Notes under the pieces: model-generated
The model's database searches: none
The model's input: only the letters and a program-made list of their open reading frames with translations
What the model was told of the DNA's origin: nothing
Translations under genes and position numbers: made by a program
Part shown: in pieces, positions 24,215-33,071 of the stretch
Layout: each line of letters begins with the position of its first letter
Position numbering within the stretch: position 1 is the first letter of the stretch
Assembly: GCA_944320295.1 (NCBI GenBank)
Contig: CALUGY010000071.1
Coordinates: forward strand, 1 to 38,917
DNA length: 38,917 bases
Reading direction: 5' to 3'
Source of the DNA: an uncultured Bacteroides sp.
GTDB taxonomy: Bacteria > Bacteroidota > Bacteroidia > Bacteroidales > Bacteroidaceae

Positions 24215-25747
24215 TTATTTCTTGATTCTCACCTCGTACAGGTCGTTGCGCCGGTCTTTGAGGTTGCGCACGCTGCCGTAGGTGTGCAGTTCGTTGAGCA
24301 GGTCGAGGTCGACGTCGGACACGAGAATCATCTCCGTGTTGGGCGTGGCCTCGGCGCGCTTGCCGTCGGTGGGGAAGGTGAAGTCGCAGGGGGTGAACAC
24401 GCCTGACTGGGCGTACTGTATGTCCATGTTGTGCACGCGGGGCAGATTGCCCACGCTGCCGGCTATGACCACGAAGCACTCGTTCTCGATGGCACGGGCA
24501 TGTGCGCAGACCTTGACGCGGCTGTAGGCGTTCTGCGTGTCGGTCATGAAGGGGACGAAGAGTATCTGCATGCCCTGGTCGGCCATGATGCGCGAGAGTT
24601 CGGGGAACTCGACGTCGTAGCAGATGAGCACGCCGATGCGGGCGCAGTCGGTTTCGAAGGTCTGCAGGGCGCGGCCGCCGTTGAGGCCCCAGGTCTTTAT
24701 CTCGTCGGGGGTGACGTGTATCTTTTCATACATCTCGTAGGTGCCGTCGCGACGGCAGAGGAAGCCCACGTTGTAGAGGCGGCCGTCGTCCTTGATGAGG
24801 GGCATGCTGCCGGTGATGATGTTGATGTTGTAGCTGATGGCCAGCTGGAGGAACCGTTCGCGTATCTCGTCGGTGTAGGCGGCCAGGCCGCGGATGGCTT
24901 CGGACTCGCTCTCGTCGTTGAACTTGGCCATGAGCGGCGCGTTGAAGTACTCGGGGAAGAGGACGAAGTCGCTCTGGTAGCCGGAAACGGAATCGACGAA
25001 GAACTCCACCTGCTCGAACAGGTCGTCAAGCGTCTTGTAGTTGCGCATCTGCCACTGCACGAGGCCCACGCGCACGGTGGTCTTGGGGCTGATGGGTTTC
25101 TCCGTGGGCGGCTGGTAGTAGATGTTGTCCCATTGCAGGAGGCAGGCGTAGTGCTTCGACTCCTCATCGTTGGGCAGGTAGTTGCGCATTACCTTGCGGA
25201 CGTGGAAGTCGTTGGAGAGCTGGAAGGTGAGCACCGGGTCGTATATCTCGCGCTGCCGCACCTTTTCTATATATTCCTTGGGGCGCATCTGGTCGGCATA
25301 CTTGTGGTAGTTGGGGATGCGGCCGCCGAACATGATGGCCTTCAGGTTCAGTTCCTCGCACAGTTCCTTGCGGTATTCGTACATGCGGCGTGCCAGGCGC
25401 AGGCCCCGGTAGGCGGGGTGGATGAAGACCTCGATGCCGTACAGGATGTTGCCCTCGGGGTTGTGCGTGTCGAACGTTTCCTTGCCGGTGACCTGCGCGT
25501 AGGTGTGGTCGTTTTTCACCTTGTCGTAGTCCACGATGATGGAGAGCGCGCATCCCACGATCTTTTCGTCGACCACGGTGACTATCTGCCCTTCGGGGAA
25601 TATGCGTATGAGCTTCTGTATCTGGCGGCGCGTCCAGAACACGTCGCTCCCGTCGGCGTAGACGCGGGTGAACGATTGCGCCAGCTGCTCGTAGTCATCC
25701 ATTTGCAGATTGCGTATCTGCACCTTGTTTATCTTCAAGTCTTCCAT
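24215..25747 (-). CDS. Fused GNAT acetyltransferase-carbon-nitrogen hydrolase (nitrilase superfamily)
   Basis: The 510-residue protein has two domains. Residues about 8-200 form a GNAT N-acetyltransferase fold with the acetyl-CoA loop region FIHPAYRGLRLARRMYEY (residues 108-125). Residues about 225-500 form a nitrilase-type amidase with the catalytic triad Glu266 (LFPEYF), Lys342 (YEKIHVTPDE) and Cys376 (VLICYDVEFPE). The fused architecture is known in Bacteroidetes and other bacteria, but the substrate is not established to my knowledge. Amide hydrolysis coupled to acyl transfer is possible. It is a single-gene unit. Palindromic array C lies just upstream of its putative promoter. Confidence 0.9.
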   Translation of the reverse strand: MEDLKINKVQIRNLQMDDYEQLAQSFTRVYADGSDVFWTRRQIQKLIRIFPEGQIVTVVDEKIVGCALSIIVDYDKVKNDHTYAQVTGKETFDTHNPEGNILYGIEVFIHPAYRGLRLARRMYEYRKELCEELNLKAIMFGGRIPNYHKYADQMRPKEYIEKVRQREIYDPVLTFQLSNDFHVRKVMRNYLPNDEESKHYACLLQWDNIYYQPPTEKPISPKTTVRVGLVQWQMRNYKTLDDLFEQVEFFVDSVSGYQSDFVLFPEYFNAPLMAKFNDESESEAIRGLAAYTDEIRERFLQLAISYNINIITGSMPLIKDDGRLYNVGFLCRRDGTYEMYEKIHVTPDEIKTWGLNGGRALQTFETDCARIGVLICYDVEFPELSRIMADQGMQILFVPFMTDTQNAYSRVKVCAHARAIENECFVVIAGSVGNLPRVHNMDIQYAQSGVFTPCDFTFPTDGKRAEATPNTEMILVSDVDLDLLNELHTYGSVRNLKDRRNDLYEVRIKK

Positions 25748-25801
25748 GAGAATCTCCTTCCGTATTTGTTTGTCTATAGAAATGCTTTGCGTAAAAACGC
25801 C

Positions 25802-25810
25802 GCAAAGTTA
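25802..25810 (-). promoter_or_regulatory. -7 box of the GNAT-nitrilase gene
   Basis: The minus strand reads TAACTTTGC about 55 bp before the ATG. No TTG is seen at 19-21 bp. The 22-bp array begins about 55 bp further upstream. Confidence 0.45.
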
Positions 25811-25865
25811 CGTTTTATTCGCGCACGTTGTCCCTGCGGGAGGGGGAAAATATGCGGGCGAAAAT

Positions 25866-26107
25866 GCGTGTACGTCCCGTTAAAAATGCGTGTACGTCCC
25901 GTTGAAAACGCCTGTACGTCCATTTTCAACTGCCTGTACGTCCGTTTGTAACCGCGTGTACGTCCATTTCAAACTGCGTATATACGCGGTTGAAAACGGA
26001 TATATACGCAGTTATAAACGCGTATATACGGAGTTCGAAACGCGTATATACGCATTTTCAACGGGATATATACGCATTTTTAACGGCGTATATACGCATT
26101 TTCGGAG
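25866..26107. repeat. 22-bp-period palindromic array C (11 units)
   Basis: Eleven contiguous 22-bp units begin at 25866 and repeat every 22 bp to 26086. A degenerate unit precedes them at 25844-25865. Units 1-5 carry the core GYSTGTACGTCC (Y and S mark variable bases). Units 6-11 carry GCGTATATACGC or close variants, perfect 12-bp palindromes in units 6, 9 and 11. The spacer is a second weak dyad of the form GTTNAAAC. No unique spacers separate the units. Two subfamilies lie in blocks, which suggests growth by local duplication. Confidence 0.92.
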
Positions 26108-26137
26108 GGGTGCTGCCGGGGTGGGGAAGGGGTGCGG

Positions 26138-27274
26138 TCAGCGGGGCCACTCCCCTACATTATTATATATATGGAACAGGCGGCGGGTGTCGTCCAGGAA
26201 ACGTTGCATGCGCTGCCGCGCCTGGGGCGGCAGGCTGTCCGCCGGGCAGGTGTCGGGGATGAGGCGGTAGTTGCGCCAGCCCGTCAGCCGGGGCCGTGCC
26301 GTCCACACCAGCCGGTAGCCGCAGGCCGACAGGCGGCACTTGCCGGGCACGACGGCGGGCAGGGGCGGCAGGCTGCGGTCGGGGGCGATGCGGGGCGGGA
26401 TGGCGCGCAGCGGGGCGAACTTTTCCAGTTGCAGCAGGAGGATGGCGCCGCCGTCCGTGCCCCGCGCGCTCATGTTGGAGATGAAGTTGCCCAGCGAGTA
26501 CACCACCACGTGCTCCTCGCAGCCCTGGCGGCGCACCTCCATGGGCTGAAGCACGTGCGGATGCGACCCGATGACGTGGGTGACGCCCTCGCGCAACAGC
26601 CAGTCGGCCAGTTCCTTCTGTCGCGCGTTGGGCAGCGACTGGTACTCGTCGCCCCAGTGCATGCAGGCTATGATGGCGTCCGGCCGCAGGGCCCGCGCAC
26701 GGGCTATGTCTTGGCGGATGACGTCTTTGTCCGTGTAGTCCACCACGTTGGGGTGCGTCGCCCGTATGCCGTTGGTGCCGTACGTGTAGTTCAGGAAGGC
26801 GATGCGGAATCCCTTCACGTCCACCACCAGGGGCGTGCGACGGCGCCGCTCGCTGTCATCGCGGTACGTGCCCGTGTGGTGCAGGCCCAGTGAGTCCAGC
26901 ATCATGAGGGTGCGTTCCAGCCCCCGGCGTCCGCGGTCGAGCGAGTGGTTGTTGGCCGTGAGCAGCACGTCGAAGCCCGCGTCGGCCAGGGCGTGCAGGT
27001 ACTCGTCGGGTGCGCTGAAGGTGGGATATCCCGTGTAGGGCCTTCCGCCGAGCGTCACTTCCAGGTTGCCCACGGCAATGTCCGCCCCGGCAATCAGGTC
27101 CTTGACCAAGGAGAAACACTCGCGGTAGTCGTATCCGCCGTCTGCCGTGCGGGCCGCCTCTATCTGCCCGCTATGCTGCATCAGGTCGCCAACAAAAAGC
27201 AGCGTGACCCTCTCCTGTGCGGAGAGGAGCACGCTGCACGTCAGCACTCCCAAGGCAGTCAGCAACCGTTTCAT
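26138..27274 (-). CDS. CapA-family protein (metallophosphatase-like fold)
   Basis: About 378 residues from [20 protein letters not shown], a signal peptide. The PGA_cap domain is clear: [14 protein letters not shown] (metal-binding Asp), [30 protein letters not shown] and [13 protein letters not shown], all calcineurin-like metal motifs. CapA proteins were named for poly-gamma-glutamate capsule synthesis, but many homologues are not linked to capsules, and no pgs/cap genes are nearby. The role here is therefore open. Its start overlaps the folD stop by ATGA. The upstream frame to 27373 lies inside folD and is not used. Confidence 0.87.
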   Translation of the reverse strand: MKRLLTALGVLTCSVLLSAQERVTLLFVGDLMQHSGQIEAARTADGGYDYRECFSLVKDLIAGADIAVGNLEVTLGGRPYTGYPTFSAPDEYLHALADAGFDVLLTANNHSLDRGRRGLERTLMMLDSLGLHHTGTYRDDSERRRRTPLVVDVKGFRIAFLNYTYGTNGIRATHPNVVDYTDKDVIRQDIARARALRPDAIIACMHWGDEYQSLPNARQKELADWLLREGVTHVIGSHPHVLQPMEVRRQGCEEHVVVYSLGNFISNMSARGTDGGAILLLQLEKFAPLRAIPPRIAPDRSLPPLPAVVPGKCRLSACGYRLVWTARPRLTGWRNYRLIPDTCPADSLPPQARQRMQRFLDDTRRLFHIYNNVGEWPR

Positions 27275-28152
27275 TGGTATATGGCTTTCCTGCCGGCCAG
27301 GAGCGTGTTCTTCATCAGCGAGACGATGGTCATGGGGCCTACGCCTCCCGGCACGGGCGTGATGTAGGAGCACTTGGGTGCCACCTCGTCGAATTTCACG
27401 TCGCCCGTCAGCTTGAAGCCGCTCTTGCGGGTGGCGTCCGGCACGCGGGTGGTGCCCACGTCAATCACCACGGCACCCTCCTTCACCATCTCTGCCTTCA
27501 CGAAGTTGGGCTGGCCCATGGCGGCGATGAGTATGTCCGCCTCCTGGCACTCTTTCACCAGGTCGCGGCTGCGGCTGTGGCACACGGTGACGGTGGCATC
27601 GCCCGGATAGGCCTTCTGCATCATCAGGGAGGCCATGGGCTTGCCCACGATGTTGCTGCGGCCCAGGATGACGCACTTCTTGCCCTGCGTCTCTATGTGG
27701 TAACGCTTCAGCAGCTCCAGTATGCCGTTGGGCGTGGCCGACACGTAGCACGGCAGCCCTATGGACATGCGCCCCACGTTGATGGGGTGGAAGCCGTCCA
27801 CGTCCTTGCGGTAGTCTATGGTCTCGATGACTTTCTGCTCCGAGATGTGCTTGGGCAAGGGCAGCTGCACGATGAAGCCGTCTACATCCGTGTCGGCGTT
27901 CAACTCGCGCACTTTGGCCAGCAGCTCTTCCTCGGTCACGTCCGCCTCGAAGCGGATGAGGGTGGATTTGAATCCGCATACCTCGCACGCCTTCACCTTG
28001 GCGGCCACGTAGGTCTCGCTGCCGCCGTCATGTCCCACCAAGATGGCTGCCAAGTGCGGACGCTTCCCGCCTTTGGCTACAATCTCTGCCACTTCGGCCG
28101 CTATCTCCTGCTTTACCTGCTCGGAGATGGCTTTTCCGTCAATCAATGTCAT
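27271..28152 (-). CDS. folD: Bifunctional methylenetetrahydrofolate dehydrogenase/cyclohydrolase
   Basis: FolD oxidises 5,10-methylene-THF with NADP+ and hydrolyses the methenyl product to 10-formyl-THF in one-carbon metabolism. The 293-residue protein shows [18 protein letters not shown] with the catalytic Tyr and Lys, [12 protein letters not shown], the dinucleotide loop [13 protein letters not shown], and [10 protein letters not shown] near the C terminus. The length is standard. It lies 37 bp downstream of ffh and overlaps the CapA-like gene. Confidence 0.97.
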   Translation of the reverse strand: MTLIDGKAISEQVKQEIAAEVAEIVAKGGKRPHLAAILVGHDGGSETYVAAKVKACEVCGFKSTLIRFEADVTEEELLAKVRELNADTDVDGFIVQLPLPKHISEQKVIETIDYRKDVDGFHPINVGRMSIGLPCYVSATPNGILELLKRYHIETQGKKCVILGRSNIVGKPMASLMMQKAYPGDATVTVCHSRSRDLVKECQEADILIAAMGQPNFVKAEMVKEGAVVIDVGTTRVPDATRKSGFKLTGDVKFDEVAPKCSYITPVPGGVGPMTIVSLMKNTLLAGRKAIYQ

Positions 28153-28189
28153 ATCAGTTCTTGTTTAATAATGAGTTCAATAGTGTTTG

Positions 28190-29515
28190 TCAGCGTCTCA
28201 GTTTGGGCATCATCATGCGTCCCATCTTGCCGCCCGTCATCAGCTTCATGGCTTTGCGCGTCTCGTCGAACTGCTTGAGCAGGCGGTTCACCTCCTGTAT
28301 GTTCGTGCCGCTTCCCTTGGCGATGCGCAGGCGGCGCGAACCGTTCAGTATTTCGGGATGCGTGCGCTCCTTGGGCGTCATGGAGTTGATGATGGCCTCT
28401 ATGCCCTTGAATGCGTCGTCGTCTATGTCGATGTTCTTCAACGCCTTGCCCACACCGGGAATCATGCTGGCCAGCTCCTTGAGGTTGCCCATCTTCTTGA
28501 TTTGCTGTATCTGGCTCATGAAGTCGTTGAAGTCGAACTGGTTCTTCTGTATTTTCTTTTGCATGCGTTTGGCTTCCTCCTCGACATACTGTTCCTGTGC
28601 ACGCTCCACCAGCGATACGATGTCGCCCATGCCCAAGATTCGGTCGGCCATACGTGCCGGGTGGAACAGGTCTACCGCATCCAGCTTCTCGCCCGTACCC
28701 ACGAACTTGATGGGCTTGTTGACCACCGTGCGGATGGAGAGCGCGGCACCACCGCGCGTGTCACCGTCGAGCTTGGTGAGCACCACGCCGTCGAAGTCAA
28801 GCCTTTCGTTGAATTCCTTGGCCGTGTTCACGGCATCTTGTCCGGTCATGGCATCCACCACGAACAGGGTCTCGTTGGGCTGGATGGCCTGCTTGATGGC
28901 GGCTATCTCGTTCATCATCTCCTCGTCCACGGCAAGGCGTCCGGCGGTATCCACTATCACCAAGTCGTAGCCCTTGGCCTTGGCCTCTTGTATGGCGTGC
29001 TGTGCTATCTGTACCGGGTCTTTGCTATCCGGTTCGCTGTACATGGGCACGTCTACCTGTTCGGCCAGCACACGGAGCTGCTCTATGGCGGCGGGACGGT
29101 ATACGTCGCAGGCCACGAGCAAGGGGCGGCGGTTCTTCTTGGTTTTGAACATGCGGGCCAGCTTGCCGCTGAACGTCGTCTTACCCGAACCTTGCAAGCC
29201 CGACATCAGTATGACGGCCGGCCGGCCGCTGAGGTCCACTTCTGCTGTCTCGCCACCCATAAGGGTTGCCAGTTCGTCATGCACTATCTTTACCATCAGT
29301 TGGCTGGGCTTTACGGCGGTCAGTACGTTCTGCCCCATGGCTTTTTCCTTCACCGTGTCGGTGAATTGCTTGGCCACTTTGTAGTTTACGTCGGCATCGA
29401 GTAGGGCTTTGCGTACGTCCTTCAACGTCTCGGCCACGTTTATTTCGGTGATTTTCCCTTCACCTTTCAGTATCTTGAACGACCGTTCGAGCCGTTCGCT
29501 AAGATTGTCGAACAT
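28190..29515 (-). CDS. ffh: Signal recognition particle protein Ffh
   Basis: Ffh binds 4.5S RNA and signal sequences and delivers nascent membrane proteins to FtsY. The 441-residue protein has an N domain (residues 1-90). The G domain carries GLQGSGKTT (G1), CDVYRPAAIEQL, DTAGRLAVDEE (G3) and TKLDGDTRGGA (G4). The M domain (from about 325) carries GMGDIVSLVERAQ, the RNA-binding INSMTPKERTHPEILNGSRRLRIAKGSG, and a Met-rich tail. The length is typical. It lies downstream of rho, separated by an A/T-rich inverted repeat that may terminate rho transcription. folD follows. Confidence 0.98.
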   Translation of the reverse strand: MFDNLSERLERSFKILKGEGKITEINVAETLKDVRKALLDADVNYKVAKQFTDTVKEKAMGQNVLTAVKPSQLMVKIVHDELATLMGGETAEVDLSGRPAVILMSGLQGSGKTTFSGKLARMFKTKKNRRPLLVACDVYRPAAIEQLRVLAEQVDVPMYSEPDSKDPVQIAQHAIQEAKAKGYDLVIVDTAGRLAVDEEMMNEIAAIKQAIQPNETLFVVDAMTGQDAVNTAKEFNERLDFDGVVLTKLDGDTRGGAALSIRTVVNKPIKFVGTGEKLDAVDLFHPARMADRILGMGDIVSLVERAQEQYVEEEAKRMQKKIQKNQFDFNDFMSQIQQIKKMGNLKELASMIPGVGKALKNIDIDDDAFKGIEAIINSMTPKERTHPEILNGSRRLRIAKGSGTNIQEVNRLLKQFDETRKAMKLMTGGKMGRMMMPKLRR

Positions 29516-29530
29516 AAGTCTCTTTGTTTT

Positions 29531-29617
29531 TAATGAAGAATTAAGAATGAAGAGTTAAGAATCTTTCCTTGCCTTTGTGTCTCCTAATTCTTCATTCTCC
29601 ATTCTTAGTTCTTAATT
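29531..29617 (-). terminator. A/T-rich imperfect hairpin between rho and ffh
   Basis: The left arm contains GAAGAATTAAGAAT and GAAGAGTTAAGAAT in tandem (29535-29562). The right arm (29585-29617) is its imperfect complement, giving a stem of about 30 bp with a loop of about 20 nt. It lies between the rho stop and the ffh start. Such AATTAAGAAT-type inverted repeats look like a dispersed element, and termination is inferred. Confidence 0.5.
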
Positions 29618-29620
29618 TAT

Positions 29621-31591
29621 TTAGCTGTTCATGCTGAGCAAGAACTCGTCGTTGTTCTTGGTCTTCTCGAGTCGGTCTTTTACAAAGTCCATGGCTTCGA
29701 TGGGGTTCATGTCCGACAGGTATTTGCGCAGAATCCACATGCGGTCAAGCGTCTGCTTGTCTTGCAGCAAGTCGTCGCGGCGGGTGCTGGAAGCAACGAT
29801 GTTGACGGCGGGGAATATACGCTTGTTGCTGAGGTTGCGGTCGAGCTGAAGCTCCATGTTACCCGTACCCTTGAACTCTTCGAAGATGACCTCGTCCATC
29901 TTCGAGCCGGTGTCGATGAGGGCGGTAGCCAGGATGGTGAGCGAACCCCCGCCTTCAATGTTGCGCGCCGCGCCGAAGAAACGTTTGGGTTTGTGCAAGG
30001 CATTGGCATCCACACCGCCGGACAGTACCTTGCCCGATGCAGGCGAAACGGTGTTGTATGCGCGTGCCAGGCGGGTAATGGAGTCGAGGAATATCACAAC
30101 GTCGTGGCCGCATTCCACCATGCGTTTGGCTTTTTCGAGCACGATGCCTGCAATCTTGACGTGGCGTTCGGCCGGTTCGTCAAAAGTAGATGCGATGACT
30201 TCGGCATTGACGGTACGGGCCATGTCGGTCACTTCCTCCGGGCGTTCGTCGATGAGCAGCATGATCATGTATACTTCGGGGTGGTTGGCCGCGATGGCGT
30301 TGGCGATGTCCTTCATCAAGATAGTCTTACCCGTCTTGGGCTGTGCCACGATGAGGGCGCGCTGGCCTTTGCCGATGGGGGCAAACAGGTCGACCACCCT
30401 TGCGGACAGCGAGTCGCGGTAATCGCCACGGCACAGGTTGAACTTTTCATCGGGGAAGAGCGGCGTGAGGTGCTCGAAAGGCACGCGGTCGCGGATGAAT
30501 TCCGGGTCGCGCCCGTTAATCTTGAACACCTTTACCAGCGGGAAGTACTTCTCTCCTTCCTTGGGCGGGCGGATGACTCCGTCTACCACGTCTCCGGTTT
30601 TCAGGCCGAACAGTTTGATTTGCGACTGCGACACGTAGATGTCGTCGGGCGAGGAGAGATAGTTGTAGTCCGACGAGCGGAGAAAACCGTATCCGTCTTG
30701 CATGATTTCCAGACAGCCGGAGCCGGTAAGTATGTCGTCGAAGTCGTAAGCCCTTTCTGCTTCCGGCTGCCTGCGTTCGAAGTTGCTTGCCGAATCCCCG
30801 TTGGCCTGCATGGGTTGGCGTTGCGGCATGGGCCGTTGCATGTTATTGTTGTTGCGGTTGTTGTCGCGCTGCTTTATGCGGGGACGCTGTTGCTGCTGAG
30901 GCTCCTGGACGGGGGCGGCAGGCTTTTCGGCCTTTGTGGCTTCGAACTTGCCAAGCAGTTCGGACGGCAATTCCGCCTTTTCCGTGGGCAGGTCTTCAAT
31001 GGGGATGAAGTCTTCGGTAGCTTCTTCTGCTATCGGTTTTTCATCGGTTACGGGCTTTTCCTTTGCCGGTGCGGGAGCCGATGTTGTCTCTATGGCCGGT
31101 GCATTGGACTGGGGAGCCGTTTCGTTTTGCCCTTTTCCTTGGACGGCTTCATTATTTGCCGCAGTCCCGGTTCTTTCTTCGCTTTTTGCTTTGCGGGGGC
31201 GTCCGGGTTTGCGCTTTTGCGCGGCTGCATTCTCGTCTGCCGCGTCACCAGGTTCTTTGCTGCCGTTTTTATCTACCTGCATCTCTTTTGCCTGGGCGGG
31301 TTCCACAGGTTTGAGTATTGCCGGGTTGTTGTTTTTGTCGGCGGCGGGAGCCTTGTCGGCATTATCTTTTTTCACGGCCGTGCGCGCGCGTTTCTGCTTG
31401 TTCTCTTTGCGCTCTTCTTTGAGCTTGTCGGCCGCCACTTTCTTGGTAGCCCCGACAATGGCCTGTTCGTCGAGAATCTTATAAACAAGTTCTTCCTTTT
31501 TAAGGGACTCTACCTTTTTTATGCCCAGTTCTTGGGCAATGGATTGTAGTTCCGACAGGTTTTTGTCGTTAAGTTGGATGATGTTATACAT
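29621..31591 (-). CDS. rho: Transcription termination factor Rho with long disordered insert
   Basis: Rho is the hexameric RNA helicase that ends transcription. This 656-residue form starts [17 protein letters not shown] and has a Rho N-terminal domain (about 1-47). A hydrophilic low-complexity insert rich in Lys, Glu, Ala, Pro, Gln and Asn spans about 48-282. The RNA-binding cold-shock fold (about 283-360, [13 protein letters not shown]) and the ATPase follow, with Walker A AQPKTGKT (416-423) and [11 protein letters not shown]. coli Rho is about 420 residues, so the insert accounts for the extra length. The insert of Bacteroides thetaiotaomicron Rho has been reported to drive phase separation. 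An AT-hook-like KRKPGRPRK lies at 126-134. The start at 31591 was chosen over 31660 because it matches the Rho N-terminal domain. Confidence 0.96.
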   Translation of the reverse strand: MYNIIQLNDKNLSELQSIAQELGIKKVESLKKEELVYKILDEQAIVGATKKVAADKLKEERKENKQKRARTAVKKDNADKAPAADKNNNPAILKPVEPAQAKEMQVDKNGSKEPGDAADENAAAQKRKPGRPRKAKSEERTGTAANNEAVQGKGQNETAPQSNAPAIETTSAPAPAKEKPVTDEKPIAEEATEDFIPIEDLPTEKAELPSELLGKFEATKAEKPAAPVQEPQQQQRPRIKQRDNNRNNNNMQRPMPQRQPMQANGDSASNFERRQPEAERAYDFDDILTGSGCLEIMQDGYGFLRSSDYNYLSSPDDIYVSQSQIKLFGLKTGDVVDGVIRPPKEGEKYFPLVKVFKINGRDPEFIRDRVPFEHLTPLFPDEKFNLCRGDYRDSLSARVVDLFAPIGKGQRALIVAQPKTGKTILMKDIANAIAANHPEVYMIMLLIDERPEEVTDMARTVNAEVIASTFDEPAERHVKIAGIVLEKAKRMVECGHDVVIFLDSITRLARAYNTVSPASGKVLSGGVDANALHKPKRFFGAARNIEGGGSLTILATALIDTGSKMDEVIFEEFKGTGNMELQLDRNLSNKRIFPAVNIVASSTRRDDLLQDKQTLDRMWILRKYLSDMNPIEAMDFVKDRLEKTKNNDEFLLSMNS

Positions 31592-31760
31592 ATTAATGTA
31601 TATATGTGTATGGTTTAATAAAATGCAGGAAAGTGCGGGCGCATGATGGGCCGGAAGCAACCTTCCTTTTGATAGTTTTGATGTTTGTAGGATGTTTTTT
31701 ATATGAGTTGAATTGAAGCCGTGTCCTTTGCCTCGGCAAAGCCGTCACAACTTCGATGCT

Positions 31761-31784
31761 GCAAAAGTACGAAATAATTTCGTA
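31761..31784 (-). promoter_or_regulatory. rho promoter -7 box with overlapping palindromic operator
   Basis: The minus strand reads TACTTTTGC (31769-31761). Immediately upstream, and sharing its first two bases, is the perfect odd palindrome TACGAAATAATTTCGTA (31768-31784). The palindrome would occupy the -10 to -25 promoter spacer, a position suited to a repressor. No good TTG element is seen. Confidence 0.55.
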
Positions 31785-31982
31785 TTGGTGAAGCTTTTGG
31801 CGTGTTTTTCAGCAATAAGCACTATCTTTACGACAAAAAAACGCGGGAATGGTAAAGTTTCCGGACTTTTCCCGGAACATGCGTCGTTTTTTCCCTGTGT
31901 GGAAGCCGGGGTACTGCACGGTAAACGCCATGAATTGATGTGCTTTGCAGGCCATTGTAGGCGTGTTTTTCCGGCCTTTGCT

Positions 31983-32070
31983 CCGCACATGTTCCGAGCG
32001 CGCTTCCAACGCATTGCGGACACGGGCGCAACACGTTGCGGGGACGGGCGGAACGCATTGCGGATTCGGA
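31983..32070. repeat. 22-bp-period palindromic array D (4 units)
   Basis: Units begin at 31983, 32005, 32027 and 32049. The cores read CCGCACATGTTCCG, TCCAACGCATTGCG, CGCAACACGTTGCG and CGGAACGCATTGCG, near-palindromes of 14 bp with 8-bp spacers. Unit 1 matches unit 1 of array A at about 16 of 22 positions, including the spacer AGCGYGCT, so the two arrays are related. The array lies in the divergent gap between rho and the ferredoxin-type gene. Confidence 0.82.
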
Positions 32071-32109
32071 TGGTGAATACATCCCTCGGAGGGGCGTTGC
32101 CCGTGGCGT

Positions 32110-32115
32110 AAGGAG
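32110..32115 (+). promoter_or_regulatory. Shine-Dalgarno of the ferredoxin-type gene
   Basis: AAGGAG lies 7 bp before the ATG at 32123 and decides that start over the Met 10 codons downstream. Confidence 0.65.
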
Positions 32116-32122
32116 CGGATAA

Positions 32123-32989
32123 ATGAATATTGACAGACTAACAGATAGTGATATGGACATAGACAAAGTACGACTTGTATTCTTTTCCCCCACCCATACC
32201 TCCCGGAAGGTGGGCGAGGCGATTGCTCGCGGGTATGCCCCGAAAGAAACGGAGGTTTGCGATTTGACGCATGGCGCACTTCAGCCTGCGGAGAGTGTGA
32301 AGGAAGACACGCTGACGGTGATTGCCGTCCCGGTATACGGGGGACATGTGTCCCCCTTGGCTTTGGTACGTATGAAAGACCTGCATGCCGACGGGGCTCC
32401 GGCGATAATAGTCGTGTTATATGGCAATAGGGCATACGAGAAAGCCTTGGAAGAGCTCGATGCCTTTGCCACGCACCAAGGCTTTAAGGTGATTGCGGGC
32501 GGAACGTTCGTAGGCGAGCATTCGTATAGCAGCGAGCGCTATCCCGTGGCCGCCGGCCGTCCGGATGCCGCCGACTTGGAGTATGCCGAACTTTTCGGCA
32601 AGAAAGTGCGCACGAAAGTCTCCGCTGCCGAAAGCTTGGAGAAGCTGTATGTGGTGGATGTGCGGCGGATACAACGCCCCAGCCAACCATTCTTCCCCCT
32701 CTTCCGGTTCCTGCGCAAAGTGGTCAAGTTGCGCAAAAGCGGTACGCCCATGCCCCGCATTCCTCGGGGAAATGCCGAACGGTGCACGCATTGCGGCCGT
32801 TGCGTGGAAGCGTGTCCCGCACAGGCCATTGTGAAAGGCGATGAGTGCAACACCATTGCGGAGCGTTGCATAAAATGCTGTGCCTGCGTGAAGCAATGCC
32901 CCCAAGGCGCACGGACTTTCGACACCCCGTTTGCCCCGCTACTTTCCGACTGCTTCAAGCGGCAAAAGCAAGACAGGATTATCCTGTAA
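32123..32989 (+). CDS. EFR1-type flavodoxin-ferredoxin protein
   Basis: The 288-residue protein fuses a flavodoxin-like domain to a two-cluster ferredoxin. The N-terminal part shows FFSPTHTSRKVGEAIA (the FMN phosphate-binding loop), VIAVPVYGGHVSP and VVLYGNRAYEKALEEL. The C-terminal part has two CxxCxxCxxxCP motifs, Cys221/224/227/231 and Cys249/252/255/259, each expected to hold a [4Fe-4S] cluster. It is probably a cytoplasmic electron carrier in an anaerobic pathway, and the partner is unknown. It has the same orientation as the UvrA paralogue, with a gap of 82 bp. It is divergent from rho, with array D in between. Confidence 0.88.
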   Translation: MNIDRLTDSDMDIDKVRLVFFSPTHTSRKVGEAIARGYAPKETEVCDLTHGALQPAESVKEDTLTVIAVPVYGGHVSPLALVRMKDLHADGAPAIIVVLYGNRAYEKALEELDAFATHQGFKVIAGGTFVGEHSYSSERYPVAAGRPDAADLEYAELFGKKVRTKVSAAESLEKLYVVDVRRIQRPSQPFFPLFRFLRKVVKLRKSGTPMPRIPRGNAERCTHCGRCVEACPAQAIVKGDECNTIAERCIKCCACVKQCPQGARTFDTPFAPLLSDCFKRQKQDRIIL

Positions 32990-33071
32990 AGGGCATCGGG
33001 AGTGCGGTGAATGAAGTTACTGCGGGCATGTCCGGTCAATTTGTTGTTTATGGCCTTAACGGATAGAAGGA

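Larger units (their letters stand above)
25748..26137. other. Intergenic region holding array C
   Basis: This 390-bp gap separates the CapA-like stop from the GNAT-nitrilase start, both on the minus strand. It holds a -7 box at 25802-25810 and the 11-unit array at 25866-26107. There is no gene. Confidence 0.8.
31592..32122. other. Divergent intergenic region between rho and the ferredoxin gene
   Basis: This 531-bp region contains the rho -7 box (31761-31769, minus) with an adjoining perfect 17-bp palindrome (31768-31784). Array D lies at 31983-32070, and a Shine-Dalgarno AAGGAG (32110-32115) serves the ferredoxin-type gene. Open frames here are short and have no recognisable protein. Confidence 0.75.

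Noticed and set aside
25866..26107. CRISPR array
   Set aside because: Units abut without unique spacers of constant length, the repeat is only 22 bp, and no cas gene is near.
27275..27373. N-terminal extension of the CapA-like protein
   Set aside because: It lies inside folD in another frame and would precede a clear signal peptide.
29531..29617. Insertion-sequence end or MITE
   Set aside because: The inverted repeat is imperfect and lies in an ordinary position for a terminator; no target-site duplication is evident.
31592..31660. Longer start of Rho
   Set aside because: The extra residues do not resemble the Rho N-terminal domain, which begins at [17 protein letters not shown].
31800..31980. 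Small protein gene between rho and array D
   Set aside because: Short overlapping frames exist on both strands but none has a ribosome site, a promoter or a recognisable sequence.
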